A stretch of 64,000 nucleotides of DNA from Galbula dea (Eukaryota; Chordata; Aves; Piciformes; Galbulidae): NCBI GenBank assembly GCA_013399015.1, contig VWZX01006814.1, positions 2,294,001 through 2,358,000 of the forward strand, read 5' to 3'. Below, piece by piece: positions 52,037-64,000 of the stretch. The first letter of the stretch is position 1. Each line of letters starts with the position of its first letter. The notes beneath the pieces are model-generated. The model made no database searches, had not been told where the DNA came from, and was given only the letters and a program-made list of their open reading frames with translations. The translations under genes were made by a program, and so were the position numbers.

Positions 52037-52170
52037 TGGCATTTTTTGTTTTGATTCTTTTGTGGTGTCTTTTTGTTGTTTTGTTGTTGTTTGTTTATTA
52101 TTATTTTGTGGATTTTGTTTGTTTGGGGTTTTTTGTTTGTTTCTTGTTTTTTTCTTTACTTCTGCTGTTG
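52037..52170. repeat. G/T-rich low-complexity tract
   Basis: About 130 bases of TTTTGTTG/TTTGTTTG units on the plus strand, T-dominated. Three overlapping plus frames of F, V, L and C residues and one minus frame (52034-52438, ending in an N/K/Q/T-rich tail) all come from it. Confidence 0.8.
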
Positions 52171-55100
52171 TTTTATTTTTATGCCTGTGACAGTAAATCA
52201 GGCTGTAGGTACCACAATTTCTAAGGGAAAAAGTGCCCAGAAATTCAACTCTCCATGTAAGAAATCTTTGAACCCCATGGAGTGATGGGAGGAGTATTGG
52301 AAACATCAGAGCTAGAAACACTATCTCAAGAGGTCTCATTATACCTGCTAGATGGCCCAGAAAGCAAAAGGAAGTGCTGTGGCTAAGACATAGAAACAAG
52401 ACTGTGGCCAATTCATGTCTTCCAGACTGCAACAGCACACAGGTCTCTGAGCAGCTTTACATATCCATCCAGATGTAGTTCGCACTTAGGAAAGTAGGAG
52501 CTCTCTCTCTCGCCTACCCTGCCCTAAATAGTTTGATAATAGGCAATCCTGCTCTGCTTTTTTCTTACTTGGGCATAAAGGGACTGGGAAGTTGTCCCTC
52601 TTTACTCAGCCTGGCCTCTGCACAAGGTTTCCCAATGATCCTCCACTCCAGTGTCTTTGCCCTCTGGAAGCTTTTTAGGTGTTTTCTAAATTTCATGTTT
52701 AATTCAGGAATATTTTTTAATAGTAGTTCTTTTCTAGACAGGAGCCTTGAAACAGCAAGTCCAACAGTTTTTAATTCTTACAACCGCTCCTGATATATTT
52801 ATAAGTGTCTTAATATTAGAGGAGACTTCAGTTAACATAAATTGCTGGAGAATATTCAGATTTTCACTGTTCTCCAATAGCACAAACTTTATGGTTTGAC
52901 AAATGGGATAAAGTTTACTTAATTTAGTAAGCAAAGTTTCCTTATTTTTAAGGGTCTTCTAATTTTCTCAAAAGACCCTGTGTTCACCATTGGCCATTCA
53001 AAGTGAAATGAGCACATTTAGTTTCTAAATTTTACCTGAACTCACAACACTACCTCTCCTAGTAATTTCTATAAGACACATCCTACTTTGGCCCATAACC
53101 TTTATCTCAAAAATTACACTAAATATTCAATTCTACATGTATTTTAATACAGAAAAGATTTTCAACTACTCAGGCTCAAGTTGCTGCTTAATTAATTCTA
53201 AAAGGAATACCTGGAGGAGAAAGGGAAGAAACATCTACTTTTCAGTGATCAAAACTTTTGGGTCTTAACTTCATAGCTCTTACAGAAATTTAGTCTTTTA
53301 AAAATTACCTAAAATAAACACTAAGTTCATGAAAATCCAGTTGCCTGTTTCAAAATAGATCATATTGCTCTGTACATAAAGAGACAAATAACATTCCTAT
53401 AAACAATAGAGACAACAATCCTACAAAATTTAATGGAGCATTTCAAATGCTTGGTTATAAGGCATGGGTAGAAAACTAATTTTCAGACTAACAGGCCACA
53501 AGTGGTAAACAAATTCCCAATACAAAAATGTTTCAGATGGAAATTGCATAAAATGAATGATGCTTATTCATGGCCACAGCAGGCTGAGAAAAAAAAATTA
53601 ATTTAAAAAGTATTTTTTTCCACCCAGCCCAAGAACATCTGACTTCTAAATCAATAGCTGTCTCTAGACAAACTGAAGTGCTTATACAACTTCAGACAGA
53701 TCATTATTTACAGGGATTGGATGAGGAACAAGCACATCAAGGGATATTGCTATGTTAGTCTCCCATCTTCTATATTTTATTCTAGTCTTTTGGTTGCTTC
53801 AGTGATCAGCACGGAGAATCAATTTTCTCCCTTAGTAGGTTCAATATAAAGAACTAATACACTACACACACACACACACCTTTAATGACTGCTTTTTCAA
53901 ACTATTTAGTGTCATGGCTGAAGGGTAAAGTTTACAGGGAAGAGAATTTTAAAGAGATTTGGGGTTTTTATTTTTTTTTTAAGACTGATCAGTGCAAATT
54001 AAACAGACCTCTAAAAAGGGAAAAATGAAGATGCTGTTACAAGAAGGGAAAAAATCTTCATTTAGAGAAAAATACATATGTAAGACCCTTCACATATGTG
54101 TAGAAAAAATAATACTGTTGGCATCTCATTAAAAATACATTAATATGGCACAATAACCAAACATCATTTACCTACCCATTGACAAAGACCTATAATATGC
54201 ATTCAGTCCAACCAATAGCTGATATGACCACTTGACTTTTAAGTCACTCTCTCAAATACTCAACATTTTAGGGAAAAAGTTATTACTTTTATTGAAAAAA
54301 ATATTTTTAGCTGAAAATCTAGAATTTTGTGGTTTTTAAAACATCTTACAATCCAAAAGATTTACTTTTCTTTTTATAAAAAGTATGACTGACTTTAAAT
54401 ATGTGTGTACACACAAATATGTATTTCAAAATCCTTCTGAATTTTGTGTGGAAAACCTGTTCTATGCAGATCTAATTTTCAGTATTAGTTTTGGGTGTTT
54501 TAAGAATGAGAAAGCTGCTGTCTCCAAGGTCTATTTTTGACATCAATGATAAGTTCACATTTATTTTCCTAGCTAAAATAACTTTTTAAAAGTCACCCAC
54601 TAGACTGTTTACTGCAGTATGAGTGGGATAGTACATGAAACTTTATGTCCTAAAAAGGTCTACGCTTGTATAAAACCTGTAAGTCTTCCTCTAGTTTCCT
54701 TTGTATAGCCAGAAGCTCTTGGAAAGTTTTTCTCCACATAGAAGCAAGCTCAAATATACAGCCCTCCTGAGATAGTGGTACTTTTTATTATAAAAGGATG
54801 TGTTTTAGTGAATTGTGTACATTTAGTTGCCTGTAGTGTATTCTCTGGAGTTCACTACTCTCCCAGGTGATGAGTCAGAATTTGCATTTTAACAGAAGCC
54901 AAGTACTCTACTGGAAAGGGATCATGCTCAAAAGCTCAGAAGTAACATTCTGTCTGTTATTTAGGTTTTTTAAGTTTTATTAACAACTCTACAGTCTCTT
55001 GTTTAAAGGATACCTAATGTTTCTATTAATGGGCCTAAACTAACACCTACATTTTTGAACTCAGTCGTATGATTACTATACTGGAACATAGATGTGATGA

Positions 55101-56029
55101 CCAACTTTGCAGGGCAACTACTGTTTTGCACTGATTTGATAAAACAAAACATGTAGAAAAAACTGGTCACCTGGAAACAGTGCTTGTGCAATGTGGATTT
55201 GACTCTACAAGACCTTTTCTTACAGAATTTCAGCAATGCATAGCTAATAGCAACTGCACAGCTACTGTAAGGCAATAATTAGATGTGCCACTCTGACAAC
55301 CAAGGCAATGCTCCTGACACATTCTTCAGTGAAGGAAATAGAAGGGTACAGGACAGTCTCTGTGTATAACTGCACACACAGTCAGTCCCTAATGTTAATT
55401 TACTAGATAGATTAAACATTGCTCACATTTGATTATGTATTTTTGGTTTCCTTTTACATAACCCAGATCATTCTAACCAAACGGTGATGGAAGATGCAGC
55501 TGGGCTTGTAGGCATGAGAGGACTATTTCAGTGTCAGGCACAATCCTCTTTGCCTAGCTCAGCTGCAGCAAAGAGAAGGCACTTTGAGAGTCAAAATTAT
55601 TCTTATGGTTGAAAGGGCAGCCAGCCAAACCCAGAGACATGAAGAACACTTGCTGTGGCTTCCTCTGAATAAGTCTTTCCACTGACAAAATACTTCATGT
55701 GAGTTTTCTAATAATGAACAGAAACACCAAGGAAGAACTCTGGGATGCAACACAACAAGCTGTCCTGTGATACATGCTTTTTCTTTATTGAAGTTATTTA
55801 CACTTATTATTTTTCTCTATAGAGAGTACTTAATATAATTTTTTAAAACTAAAACAATAGAAATTTGATGCCAGATACAGCTCACCTGTAACATCTGACT
55901 GTTCTTTTAAGACAGAATAGAAAAAACCCCTTACCAAATAAAGTTGTCCGCCCAGCAATGACTTCAAGTTTAACATGAACAGCTACTTAAATCTACTCTC
56001 CCTGACCTGAGAGAAATGAGCAAACAACT
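52171..56029. other. Non-coding stretch; one short CA microsatellite
   Basis: Unique AT-rich DNA. An (AC)8 run lies at 53864-53879. Frames at 52533-52793 (+), 55003-55275 (-) and 55559-55753 (-) are unsupported. Confidence 0.5.
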
Positions 56030-56420
56030 CCCCCTTGCCTTTCCAGGCCCCGTAGTTGTGTGACGAAGGGGAATCAAGATAATTCTCCCATCTCAACCTG
56101 GACACCCATGAAATCAAAGCCTGCAAGGAGGTTTACAAGTTTCCTACCACATGCTCTAGAGACAAGCTCAGCCTTCAATTATTGCAAGCACGGTTTTTAG
56201 GGGACTGCCATCCCTCTCCATTGTCTGTAGCACAAAGGCAACAGTGCAGGTTGCATTCAGTATCCCTGTGCTGTTTGCCACTGTACAAGCACACGTGGCC
56301 CTCACTGATCAGGAAGGAAAGGCTGCCATCCCACTCGTGCTCCACCAGCTGCTAGAGGGACCACAGCCTCCCTGACAGCAGAAAGCTACAGGGCTCACCT
56401 CATCTAAGATCCAGTCCAGC
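56030..56420. other. Locally GC-richer block of unknown nature
   Basis: By eye this is the most GC-rich stretch of a few hundred bases in the window, with a handful of CpGs (for example near 56080 and 56295). Both strands are interrupted by stops in the frames I read, so it is not an obvious coding exon. It could be a non-coding exon, a regulatory element or an unrecognised old repeat. Confidence 0.35.
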
Positions 56421-58690
56421 CCACATGTTTTTAGCCATGCTTGGGCTTTGTCCACCATAATCTATTTTTTTTTTTAAAGAATGTTTGTTTTCTCATACCA
56501 GTATTTCATGTGAAGAAAACATACACCATTTGTAAGCAAGACTGAGTAGTCACAGGCTGAAACTCAGAGAGGGACAACACTACAGTTGAGAGGCAACTCT
56601 CACACAGCTGCAGTTTGCATATGCAAGCCCATATGCATTGGCTCACCTTAAAAATGAGCCCAACCCACAGTTAGTGAATAACCTAATAAAAGCAAAACTT
56701 CACTTACCGAATTACCCTGCTTGACTATGTAATCACTTTGACAGCTATAATAGTTCATTTTCTATTAATGATACAGAAGGGGACTGATTCTGTAGGCTTA
56801 AATCCTTCATTCTCTCATACATTATTTACATCCAAGAATTCTCCCTTGAATCAAGGCACATTTCATCTCCCTTTTCCTTTAATTCAAAAACTTCTTTAAC
56901 TACAGCTGCAAGACAATATATATATACAACATTAAAAAGTAAAATTTATGAGTGGAACACTGAATAACTGACAGTAGAATAGCTGACAATCTTTAATTTA
57001 TGAAGGATGTTCTTTTCCTTTTATGTTGCTTTTTGAATTAGGAGATTTTTCACTTCCAAATCTGCTTAAGATACAAAGTCTACTGAACTGAGACATTATA
57101 ATCCTATTTGCTGATTGCTTTAGCAATTGTCTCCTGCAATCTTCTAAACCAGTCATTAGACTCCCACTGACTGTGTCCAGGACAGGAAAAGATAACATGA
57201 ATATCCAACAATTATTTTCTCAGTCCAGCTATACTCACATCCCCCATTCTTGCATATTTAGGTCTGAACACACTGTAGGCTGCTATTGCTATGCAAGGCA
57301 AAAAAATTATTACCTCAAGGAGCCAAGGCTGCTTTTTCAGCCCTTTACATCACTGTGAGATAGAGAACCCAACATTTTGCGTCCATGTGAGGAAAATAGA
57401 AACTATATGCCCCAGCAGCTGCAGGTTTAATCACTGTTGTCACCTTCTACCTCCTCCCAAATCCTTCATAACAGCTCACTATTGGCAGCTGTCTTGCAGA
57501 AGAGGTACTGTGTCCTCAGGGGTGCAACACCTCTAGGAAAACAGTCCAAAATTCACCTTCTTTCCTTCTACTGGGAAAACTAGGTTGATAAAGATTGCTT
57601 CTGATGTATAAGAATACATTGCAAGTTGTTTTTTGTTGTTTTGTTTACAGGGAATTAATTCATACACAGCTCTGCAAAGAAATTCCAGGATTTGCTGCAA
57701 CACAGCAACAAAAGAGATTAACATTACTGACTGTTATTCCACTGCATGGATAGGTTAATAGACCAATAAGTGGGCAAGTAGATTAGACAGAAAACCTTGT
57801 TTGGAACAATGAGGAGTATGCTTTGTGGTGTCATACCAGCTTACCTCAATTTTGCAAGCTTCCTTAGTTGAACCTGACAAATACTGGTAACTCAGACTCT
57901 TGTTCTCTACCCTACTACATATGGGCCCTATCCAGTTTTCTGTTCTAGCTGTTTCTAAGTTGTGATAGAAAGCGATTTCTCAGGTCTCCTCAGATTGAAG
58001 CATATATTAGAATAAAAGTTAAATCTTAATTAGGTCTTATTCTTGTTGATTTACTAGCTTAACATCTGCCCTTCTCCAACCTGCCTCAGGGATATTGAAG
58101 CCAGCTTTTATATAAAACTGTCTAGTCAAGTTTATTGCTTAGCATATTTAATGATTTATTTCCTGCCAAATACATATACACATGGCAGTACAATACAATC
58201 CAAAAGGCAGCCAGACCAACACAGGCAACATTGGTCATCTTTTCCAGAGGAAGAGTTACTGTCAAGAGGTTCACATCCCTCTCCCTGGTCAGCACCCCTT
58301 GGTACCCTCTAAAGCAGAATGACAAAGAAAGCACAGATCTATAGGCACTTGGAAGAGTGTGCTCATAGTAAGGACTATTAACAACAAGCAGTACCGGACA
58401 CATTGAAATTAATTTTTGTTAGAGATAGAATTAAATATCCATCACAGGTAAATTAAAATAAATAATGAAAGTAGTGGCTAGGAAGGCACATGCAATTGTT
58501 CCTGTTGGTGACAGACTGACAACCACCAGATATTCTTCCCCAGATTCATTCCCCTCCCCCCCCACCCCAGACACCAAAACAAAACTCTCCCTCTTGCTCT
58601 CTGACAGGAGATATCCAATAGTCATTTCTACAGGTGCACAGTGTAGCTAGGGACAGTGCAGTAGAGCACTTCCCAAGAGATAAGATCACC
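56421..58690. other. Non-coding stretch, nothing recognised
   Basis: Unique AT-rich DNA. The minus frame 58122-58403 has a hydrophobic patch but no other support. A C run lies at about 58554-58567. Confidence 0.5.
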
Positions 58691-58736
58691 TTGGAGAGCA
58701 GATTCAAGGATGCTTGGAGAGCAGATTCAAGGATGC
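58691..58736. repeat. Perfect 23-base tandem duplication
   Basis: The unit beginning TTGGAGAGCAGATTCAAGGA occupies 58691-58713 and is repeated exactly at 58714-58736. Two identical copies only; a recent slippage or short duplication event. Confidence 0.95.
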
Positions 58737-59188
58737 AAGGCACTTCCATAGCTTTACTAGCAGGACTCCAAAGAGACCAGGTTTTCTCTTGTTAATCCTT
58801 CCCTCCAATAGCGTGGCTTAATCTGCCTCCAGCAGTCCGACTCACACCCACCCTTGGTCAGAGTTTATCAGGCACTAGGGGCTGCCATAGTAATTTAGTA
58901 GAAGTACAGAAGGAAATAAATCTCTCTCAAACATAAAAGAGTGTCTTCATTGCTCACCAGTGAAATAGTTTCTTCATCAGAGCAAGAGGCAATTGCTCTT
59001 CTGCATGCCAGGTTCAACAGTAGCCATTTTGAGGTTTGTTTAGCATCAGCTGCCGAGAGCTAGCACTTTGCACTGTTGTTTAGTTAGAGAAATACGCAAC
59101 TGTAATTTCACTCCCAGCACTAGGCACTGGCAGAGGGCAAAATTCAGCCCATGGTGTACTCAGATGTTTCTGGCATTGAGATCACTGT
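58737..59188. other. Non-coding stretch, nothing recognised
   Basis: Unique sequence. The plus frame 59068-59301 runs from here into the G/T tract and is an artefact. Confidence 0.5.
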
Positions 59189-59276
59189 GGGCTGTGGGGT
59201 GTTTGTGGTATTTTTTGGTTTTGTTTTGGTTGGTTGGAGGGTTTTTTGGGTGTTTTGTTTGCTGCGGGGGTTTTTC
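59189..59276. repeat. G/T-rich low-complexity tract
   Basis: About 88 bases of TTTTGG/TTGGTTGG units on the plus strand, with short G runs of 3 to 5. Same class as the tracts at 39.2 and 52.05 kb. Confidence 0.8.
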
Positions 59277-60205
59277 TTCATGGTTTAGCTTTGCCACATA
59301 ATTGCCAGACACCTAGGCAACAGAGCAGGAGGACCCTTCTGCTTCCTTTTTTTTTGGTAAATAAAAGAAAAAAAATTACCACAGTGTGACCATCCCCATT
59401 TATCCAGTGAGGTGTAGAGGAGGAAAAAATGTCCCACTACTGAGAATAGCTTTTAAGCATATATCATGCAGTCATTATCTTTGTTTACCCCAGAAAATGA
59501 CCATGCAAGATAGCAGTAGCATAATTGGATAGTTAATACAAATAAGTTCCTTAGTTCGAAGGCCCAACAATAAGGAGGAAAAACAGTGTTTCACACAGAG
59601 ATTATTTGGTTTTCCAACAAAACAGAAAACCTGACAAAGATGATGTTTTCATTTTTCCGACCCCTTATTACTTATTTGTAAGCTTTTATTTCTTGGAAGT
59701 CCAGCTTCTCCCCAAACTGTGTCTGTCCAAAACAAGACAACATTTACATTGCATAAACATTAAAAAACATTGTCTTTATAAATATAACTTGGTTTTAATT
59801 AGGATATCAAACATGTTCATTTTTTTCTATTTTTCTGACACCAACTTGAAAGTAGTAATTTCCAGTTAAACTTTCAGCTCACTGGAAATCAGATAGCCAT
59901 GGAGCCCTGGACAAGGACAAGAAGTAATGCTTAGAAGTCAGGAGATTGAGCAGAGACTTTGGTACATCCATTGATGTTGCTGGAAGAGGAGCTTTTGCAA
60001 CAGCCATTGACATGCCTCTGCCCAAAACACCTCATTGTTGACACTGCTAGATCATATGTGAGCTACCATCCTAAAGAGCTACAACCCTGCCAGCTGCAGC
60101 ATGACATTCTCCTTCTCACATGCCAACATCTGGCCTGCGTGCTGACATCACAGACCACATCACAGTCAAACTCACTGGCTTCACATCTTCTCCTGCCACA
60201 CATAC
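59277..60205. other. Non-coding stretch, nothing recognised
   Basis: Unique DNA. Frames 59606-59869 (+), 59959-60249 (+) and 60063-60329 (-) overlap on both strands without any family trait. Confidence 0.5.
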
Positions 60206-60262
60206 TTACATTAATCTCACACAGCAAGTTAGTCACAAACCTAAAATAAGGGCTCTGGAGTT
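60206..60262 (+). mobile_element. Possible MIR-like ancient SINE relic
   Basis: TCACACAGCAAGTTAGTCAC (60216-60235) followed by AAAATAAGGGCTCTGGAG resembles the MIR/ancient-SINE block TCACACAGCAAGTTAGTGGC...AACCCAG. The match is short and could be chance. Confidence 0.35.
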
Positions 60263-61548
60263 TGCTCAGCTTCACTTGTCTTTGGTGGTCCACAGTTTGA
60301 AAGCAAAATTTTGGTTCCTTTAGAGCCAAATGGCAATCTATATTTCATCTTAGCAGAGACTGTTGAAGTAACCCATTCTAACTCTGTCAGCACATGTTGG
60401 TCCTCTCTTGAGGTTCCTGCACCACTTCTGAGGAAGCAAAAAAAGAACTGTGCAAATAATTTACCTTCAAGTGTCAGCTAGAAAGTAAATGTACACTTAG
60501 CGACAAGGCATTGCCTCTTTCATCAAGACTTCATGTACAGCTCTGTCATTCTTCTACACAGCTAACAATAAGCATACTGCAAACAACTAACAAATGTGGC
60601 CTTTGGTCTGCAGCCAGAGCAGATGCTGAGTGTTGTTCAGTTCTAGTAAGAGCAAAGGTTCAAAAAGTCAGAATTTGAGAGGGTTTATTAGAATATTAAC
60701 TGTCCAGAATAAGATACCCAAGTCACCACAGTTTAGCTTTCATATTAAAATATTATCCAAATGCATCTCTAGAATCTGAAATTGTATGAAATTGGAAAAT
60801 TTAGTTCTACTCTGTTCAAGGATAGGAATTAGAAATTATTACTGGAGCAGAGTAAATATCAACTGTAGAGCAAGTAGAAAGTCTTAAGTCCATCACCTTT
60901 TACTAATTAAAGAGAAAAGCCTAAAATTTAACATGAAAATATTTAAAACTCGAGAACACAATGCTACCATTAGTAGAAGTAGTACTACTACAGTTTATAA
61001 ATATTGAACATTTCAGCTTTAGAAGTCTGATAAAATGCAATATTAAGTATTATCCAAGGATTTTTTTTTTTTTCACATCTTTTAGTAGCCTTCACAACAT
61101 TTTCCTACACTTAAATTTTAATTTGTGAAAGTTCAGTTCCTGAGCAGGACAATGATTAAACTTACCAGGGCTTCAGGTAGATATCAAGATAGGTGAGCTG
61201 TCACTTTAGTGAGAAGCTCAAGACAGGATTTTTTTGGCAAAAAGAAGCAGAATAAATTACTTTGAGTTTCTCGTTAACAGTATTACTGGCTGCACAGAAA
61301 GATTCAGGAACTTTGCAATTCATAGCCATTAAAATGCAAGATACTTAGAACTTTCTTAATCAGAAGATGATTAGGAGAGGAAATAATGAATTCTGCCCTA
61401 ATCACACAGGTTGAGAAAAAGTTAACTGAAACTTTCCAGTAGAAGAGTTTAGTTTTGGCAAAGATTCCCTTTACTCTTTCCCTGCCTCAAAGCAAACACA
61501 CTAGACCATCACACAGGAGAAGTTTCTGAAATTCCTCCAAAATTAGTT
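60263..61548. other. Non-coding stretch, nothing recognised
   Basis: Unique AT-rich DNA, including a long T run at about 61061-61073. No coding signal. Confidence 0.55.
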
Positions 61549-61642
61549 ACAGAATCACAGAATGTCCTGAGTTGGAAGGGACCCACAAGGATCATGGAGT
61601 CTAACAATAGCACAGGACAACCCCAAAGTCACACTATGTGCC
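61549..61642 (-). mobile_element. CR1 LINE 3' terminus (minus strand)
   Basis: Starts with ACAGAATCACAGAATG (61549-61564), the reverse complement of the CR1 8-base tail repeats, then GAGTTGGAAGGGACCCACAA and GGATCATGGAGTCTAAC, then ACAGGACAACCCCAAAGTCA. This is a different CR1 subfamily from the 17.3 and 38.5 kb copies: GTCCTGAGTTGG, not GTTAGGAGT. Only about 95 bases remain. Confidence 0.92.
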
Positions 61643-64000
61643 TAAAAATTTCTCCTTTTTCTGTTAATCTAAAAATTCTAAACAGCTCTTATGCTGACTA
61701 GGTTCCTCATTTCCCTTATGCAAGTGATTAAGTACATCTTACATTTACTCCAGCTTGCTAATTAAATAACTTTCTTGCATCTGAAGGCACAAAGCCAACT
61801 GTAGTGTTTTCTATGTTTTACAGCGTGGAGGCAGTATAATCCACTAAACATGACCATTATTTGAAGCAATGACTTATTTACACCACATACTAGACTAAAA
61901 AACACCTTTCACTGTATGTTCACACAGCCTACAAGTGCTTCATTTCTATATTTTTGTTATTTGGACAGTTACCAAGGACATTGCTTGGACTCCCTGCTCC
62001 AGGTAATATCATAGGTCTTGTGTGCAGGCATAGTAGTAAAGAGAGTTCACCATTCAACTTTCATCTAAAGAAATTAAGAGACTATAACCCTTGGCCAGCA
62101 GTAGATAATGGCAGTAAGCTAGTTATGCAGAAGAGCATTTTTCATGCTGTTTTGCAAAGGAACAAGCAGGAAGGGCACTGCCATTATCCTCCTGACATTA
62201 GAGGAATGAATGAGGAGTAGGGAGCTGAAGGAATTAGTCTAAATAGGAAGTTTCTTGCATGATCAGGAAGAGCCAAGATATTTTCTTAACATTCAGTCCA
62301 TGTTCTCAGTTTGTTTCACTACCAGTACAATTTATTAAAACTAAAAATAAAAAGTACATCTTTATTTCTGCTAAAAAAATAAGATGATTAATCTTGGCTG
62401 AACAGTTTCAACACCTATGGTCTTTTCCACATCAAAGAGTATATTTAAAATCAGAGCAAGTTTTTTTTTCCAAAAAGGATTCTCTGATTCAAGTAGGAAT
62501 TAATACTTGGAAAGCCATTATGTTATACTACTCGACAGGTTCAGGCAGCCTTGAACTCTGGGCCACAAAGCTCAAGGTGGAGGGAGTGCATAAGAGTGGA
62601 ACATTGTCTTGCATTTTAAACAAGTCAAAGCTTTGAGAAACACTCTACTTACAGAGGACAAAAGCCTTTCCATTTCAGCAAGTTGATCATTTTTTTTTAA
62701 CTGACTGTGCTGTAGAAGGTGTTTTCTACTGACATTTGACAGAAGAGGTAATTTTATGAGTAAAGGGAAAAAGTCACTAAATGGCTTCCCTTTTCCTTTG
62801 CAGACAATATCTTTGTCATTCAGGAAGCCATTTTCCATTATCGCTACAACAGTAATGTAGAAACTTTTTACTTCTCAGAAAGAATATTCATCATTTTTAT
62901 ATAACTTCAGTTGTTTCTCTTCTTTTACTAACAAGATCCCCTCCAAACCTCTATTTATCTTGGGATTCATGAAACTTTAGTGTCATTCTTTCTTGTCCAG
63001 AAAGACATCTGTTAAGTTTTGGCAAGGTGACGGACTGAGGAAGGTTCCTCCTGAAATGAGATTCCTCAGTTCTTCTGTTCTGGCCTTGTAAACTGTAAGG
63101 CTCTTTACCCATGATATAATTCATAGTATCAACTACTTTTGAACAAATGTGTTTCCTAGGAAAAGGAACTTTGAGCTAGAGAACCATTTTCTTCCCAATG
63201 TCAGAATGTCCTCGAAAGACCTCCTGTCCAGACTCTTCTTCTATTAACAGCATATTGACTATGGGTTTTTTTTATTTACAGTCTCCTTTTCATGTCTTCC
63301 CTGAGGGCTTCCTTTACCAAAGTTTTTCACTTTTTGTTAAAAACTGGAAAAGTTATCCTCAAAACACCTCCATATCACAGAAACACTATCATTTTCTGCT
63401 AGTGCCTTATTCCAAGTAAAGGATTTGTAATCTGCACTTATTACCACCCCTACAGCTGACATCATATGATATTTAAGTGGTGATGAACTAGAAAAATTTA
63501 AACCACTCCAGCCTCATATGGGAAGTTAATACATTCTTACTACTGTCCTCTGTAAAGTAGCACAGTAAAAATCTGCCTGTCCATGCCAGGTACCATTGGG
63601 AATTGAAAGCAGACTTTCCTTAACTTTGCCTTATGACACTCAAAAGGTGCTTACTTAGCAGTCATAGCAAAGCTCATTGGACAAGTCATTAAGTGAAGTC
63701 TTAGATGAAACAGGCATGTTGAAGATTTGTCTTACCCTTTGTTACACTGATCTTGCTAAAGAGCTTTTACATTTTAGCTTGTTAAAAAACAAAAACAAAC
63801 CAACATACAGATTGTGTCACTTTTCCCAGAGAGCCCCTGCACGAGGAAGTTAAGTTTGGCTATCTTTGCAAACAAAGGAGTTTCTAAATGTTTCAGCAGT
63901 AACAAACCAGAGTGTTCTGTTGAGCACCAGACTCCCAGCAGTGCGCAGCACGTGCTTAAAGCAGTCATAGCATTATGCCTCCTGGTATATTATCTACACT
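61643..64000. other. Non-coding stretch, nothing recognised
   Basis: Unique AT-rich DNA to the window end. Frames at 61954-62220 (+), 62394-62636 (+), 62572-62838 (-), 63198-63419 (+) and 63774-63968 (-) have no supporting features. Confidence 0.55.

Noticed and set aside
52034..52438. 134-codon frame (-) with N/K/Q/T-rich tail
   Set aside because: The tail is the translation of the G/T low-complexity tract.
1..64000. CRISPR arrays, operons, tRNA or rRNA genes, prophage
   Set aside because: No regularly spaced repeats, cloverleaf signatures or dense gene order; the sequence is vertebrate non-coding in character.

Overview
The window looks like AT-rich, CpG-poor, non-coding DNA from a bird, either intergenic or inside a very large intron. 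The main evidence is four fragments of young-looking CR1 LINEs. Three of them keep the avian-type 3' end with its 8-base ATTCTRTG repeats (17.3 kb minus, 38.5 kb plus, 61.55 kb minus). The fourth is an internal piece (33.7 kb plus). There is also a solo endogenous-retrovirus LTR whose terminus (TGTCCTGGTTTGGG, minus strand, ending at 24012) resembles LTR families common in neoavian birds. I cannot name the species or the locus.

No protein-coding gene can be assigned with confidence. Open frames of 60-143 codons are scattered over both strands at the density expected by chance in AT-rich DNA. Almost all show no family signature. Two are listed as weak candidates: a 180-base stretch at 29389-29568 (+) with a good-looking acceptor, a possible donor and one hydrophobic segment, and a charged 79-codon frame at 33041-33280 (-). 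No tRNA, rRNA, snRNA, CRISPR array or prokaryotic signal was seen.

Layout: 0-17 kb is unique sequence with A/C- or G/T-rich low-complexity tracts. 17.3 kb holds a CR1 tail. 23.3-24.0 kb is the solo LTR. 27.36-28.25 kb is an old, decayed CR1 reverse-transcriptase fragment on the minus strand. 29.4-34.0 kb holds the candidate exon, a 24-base imperfect tandem repeat, and both copies of a perfect 73-base direct repeat. The second of these copies directly abuts a CR1 piece that lacks its 3' end. 35-38 kb contains two weak ancient repeat relics (MIR-like, and a repeat with inverted ends) and a young CR1 tail. 39.2 kb carries the strongest G/T-rich tract, with a G-quadruplex-type motif. 40.9 kb has an AT/GT palindromic cluster. 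41-64 kb is mostly unique sequence with two more G/T-rich tracts, a 23-base perfect tandem duplication (58.69 kb), a locally GC-richer block (56.03-56.42 kb), a possible MIR-like relic (60.2 kb) and a CR1 tail (61.55 kb).

The most distinctive observation is the 73-base perfect copy, 3.8 kb from its probable source, fused to a broken CR1. It looks like a templated insertion or template switch rather than a known element. I found no convincing new biological system.
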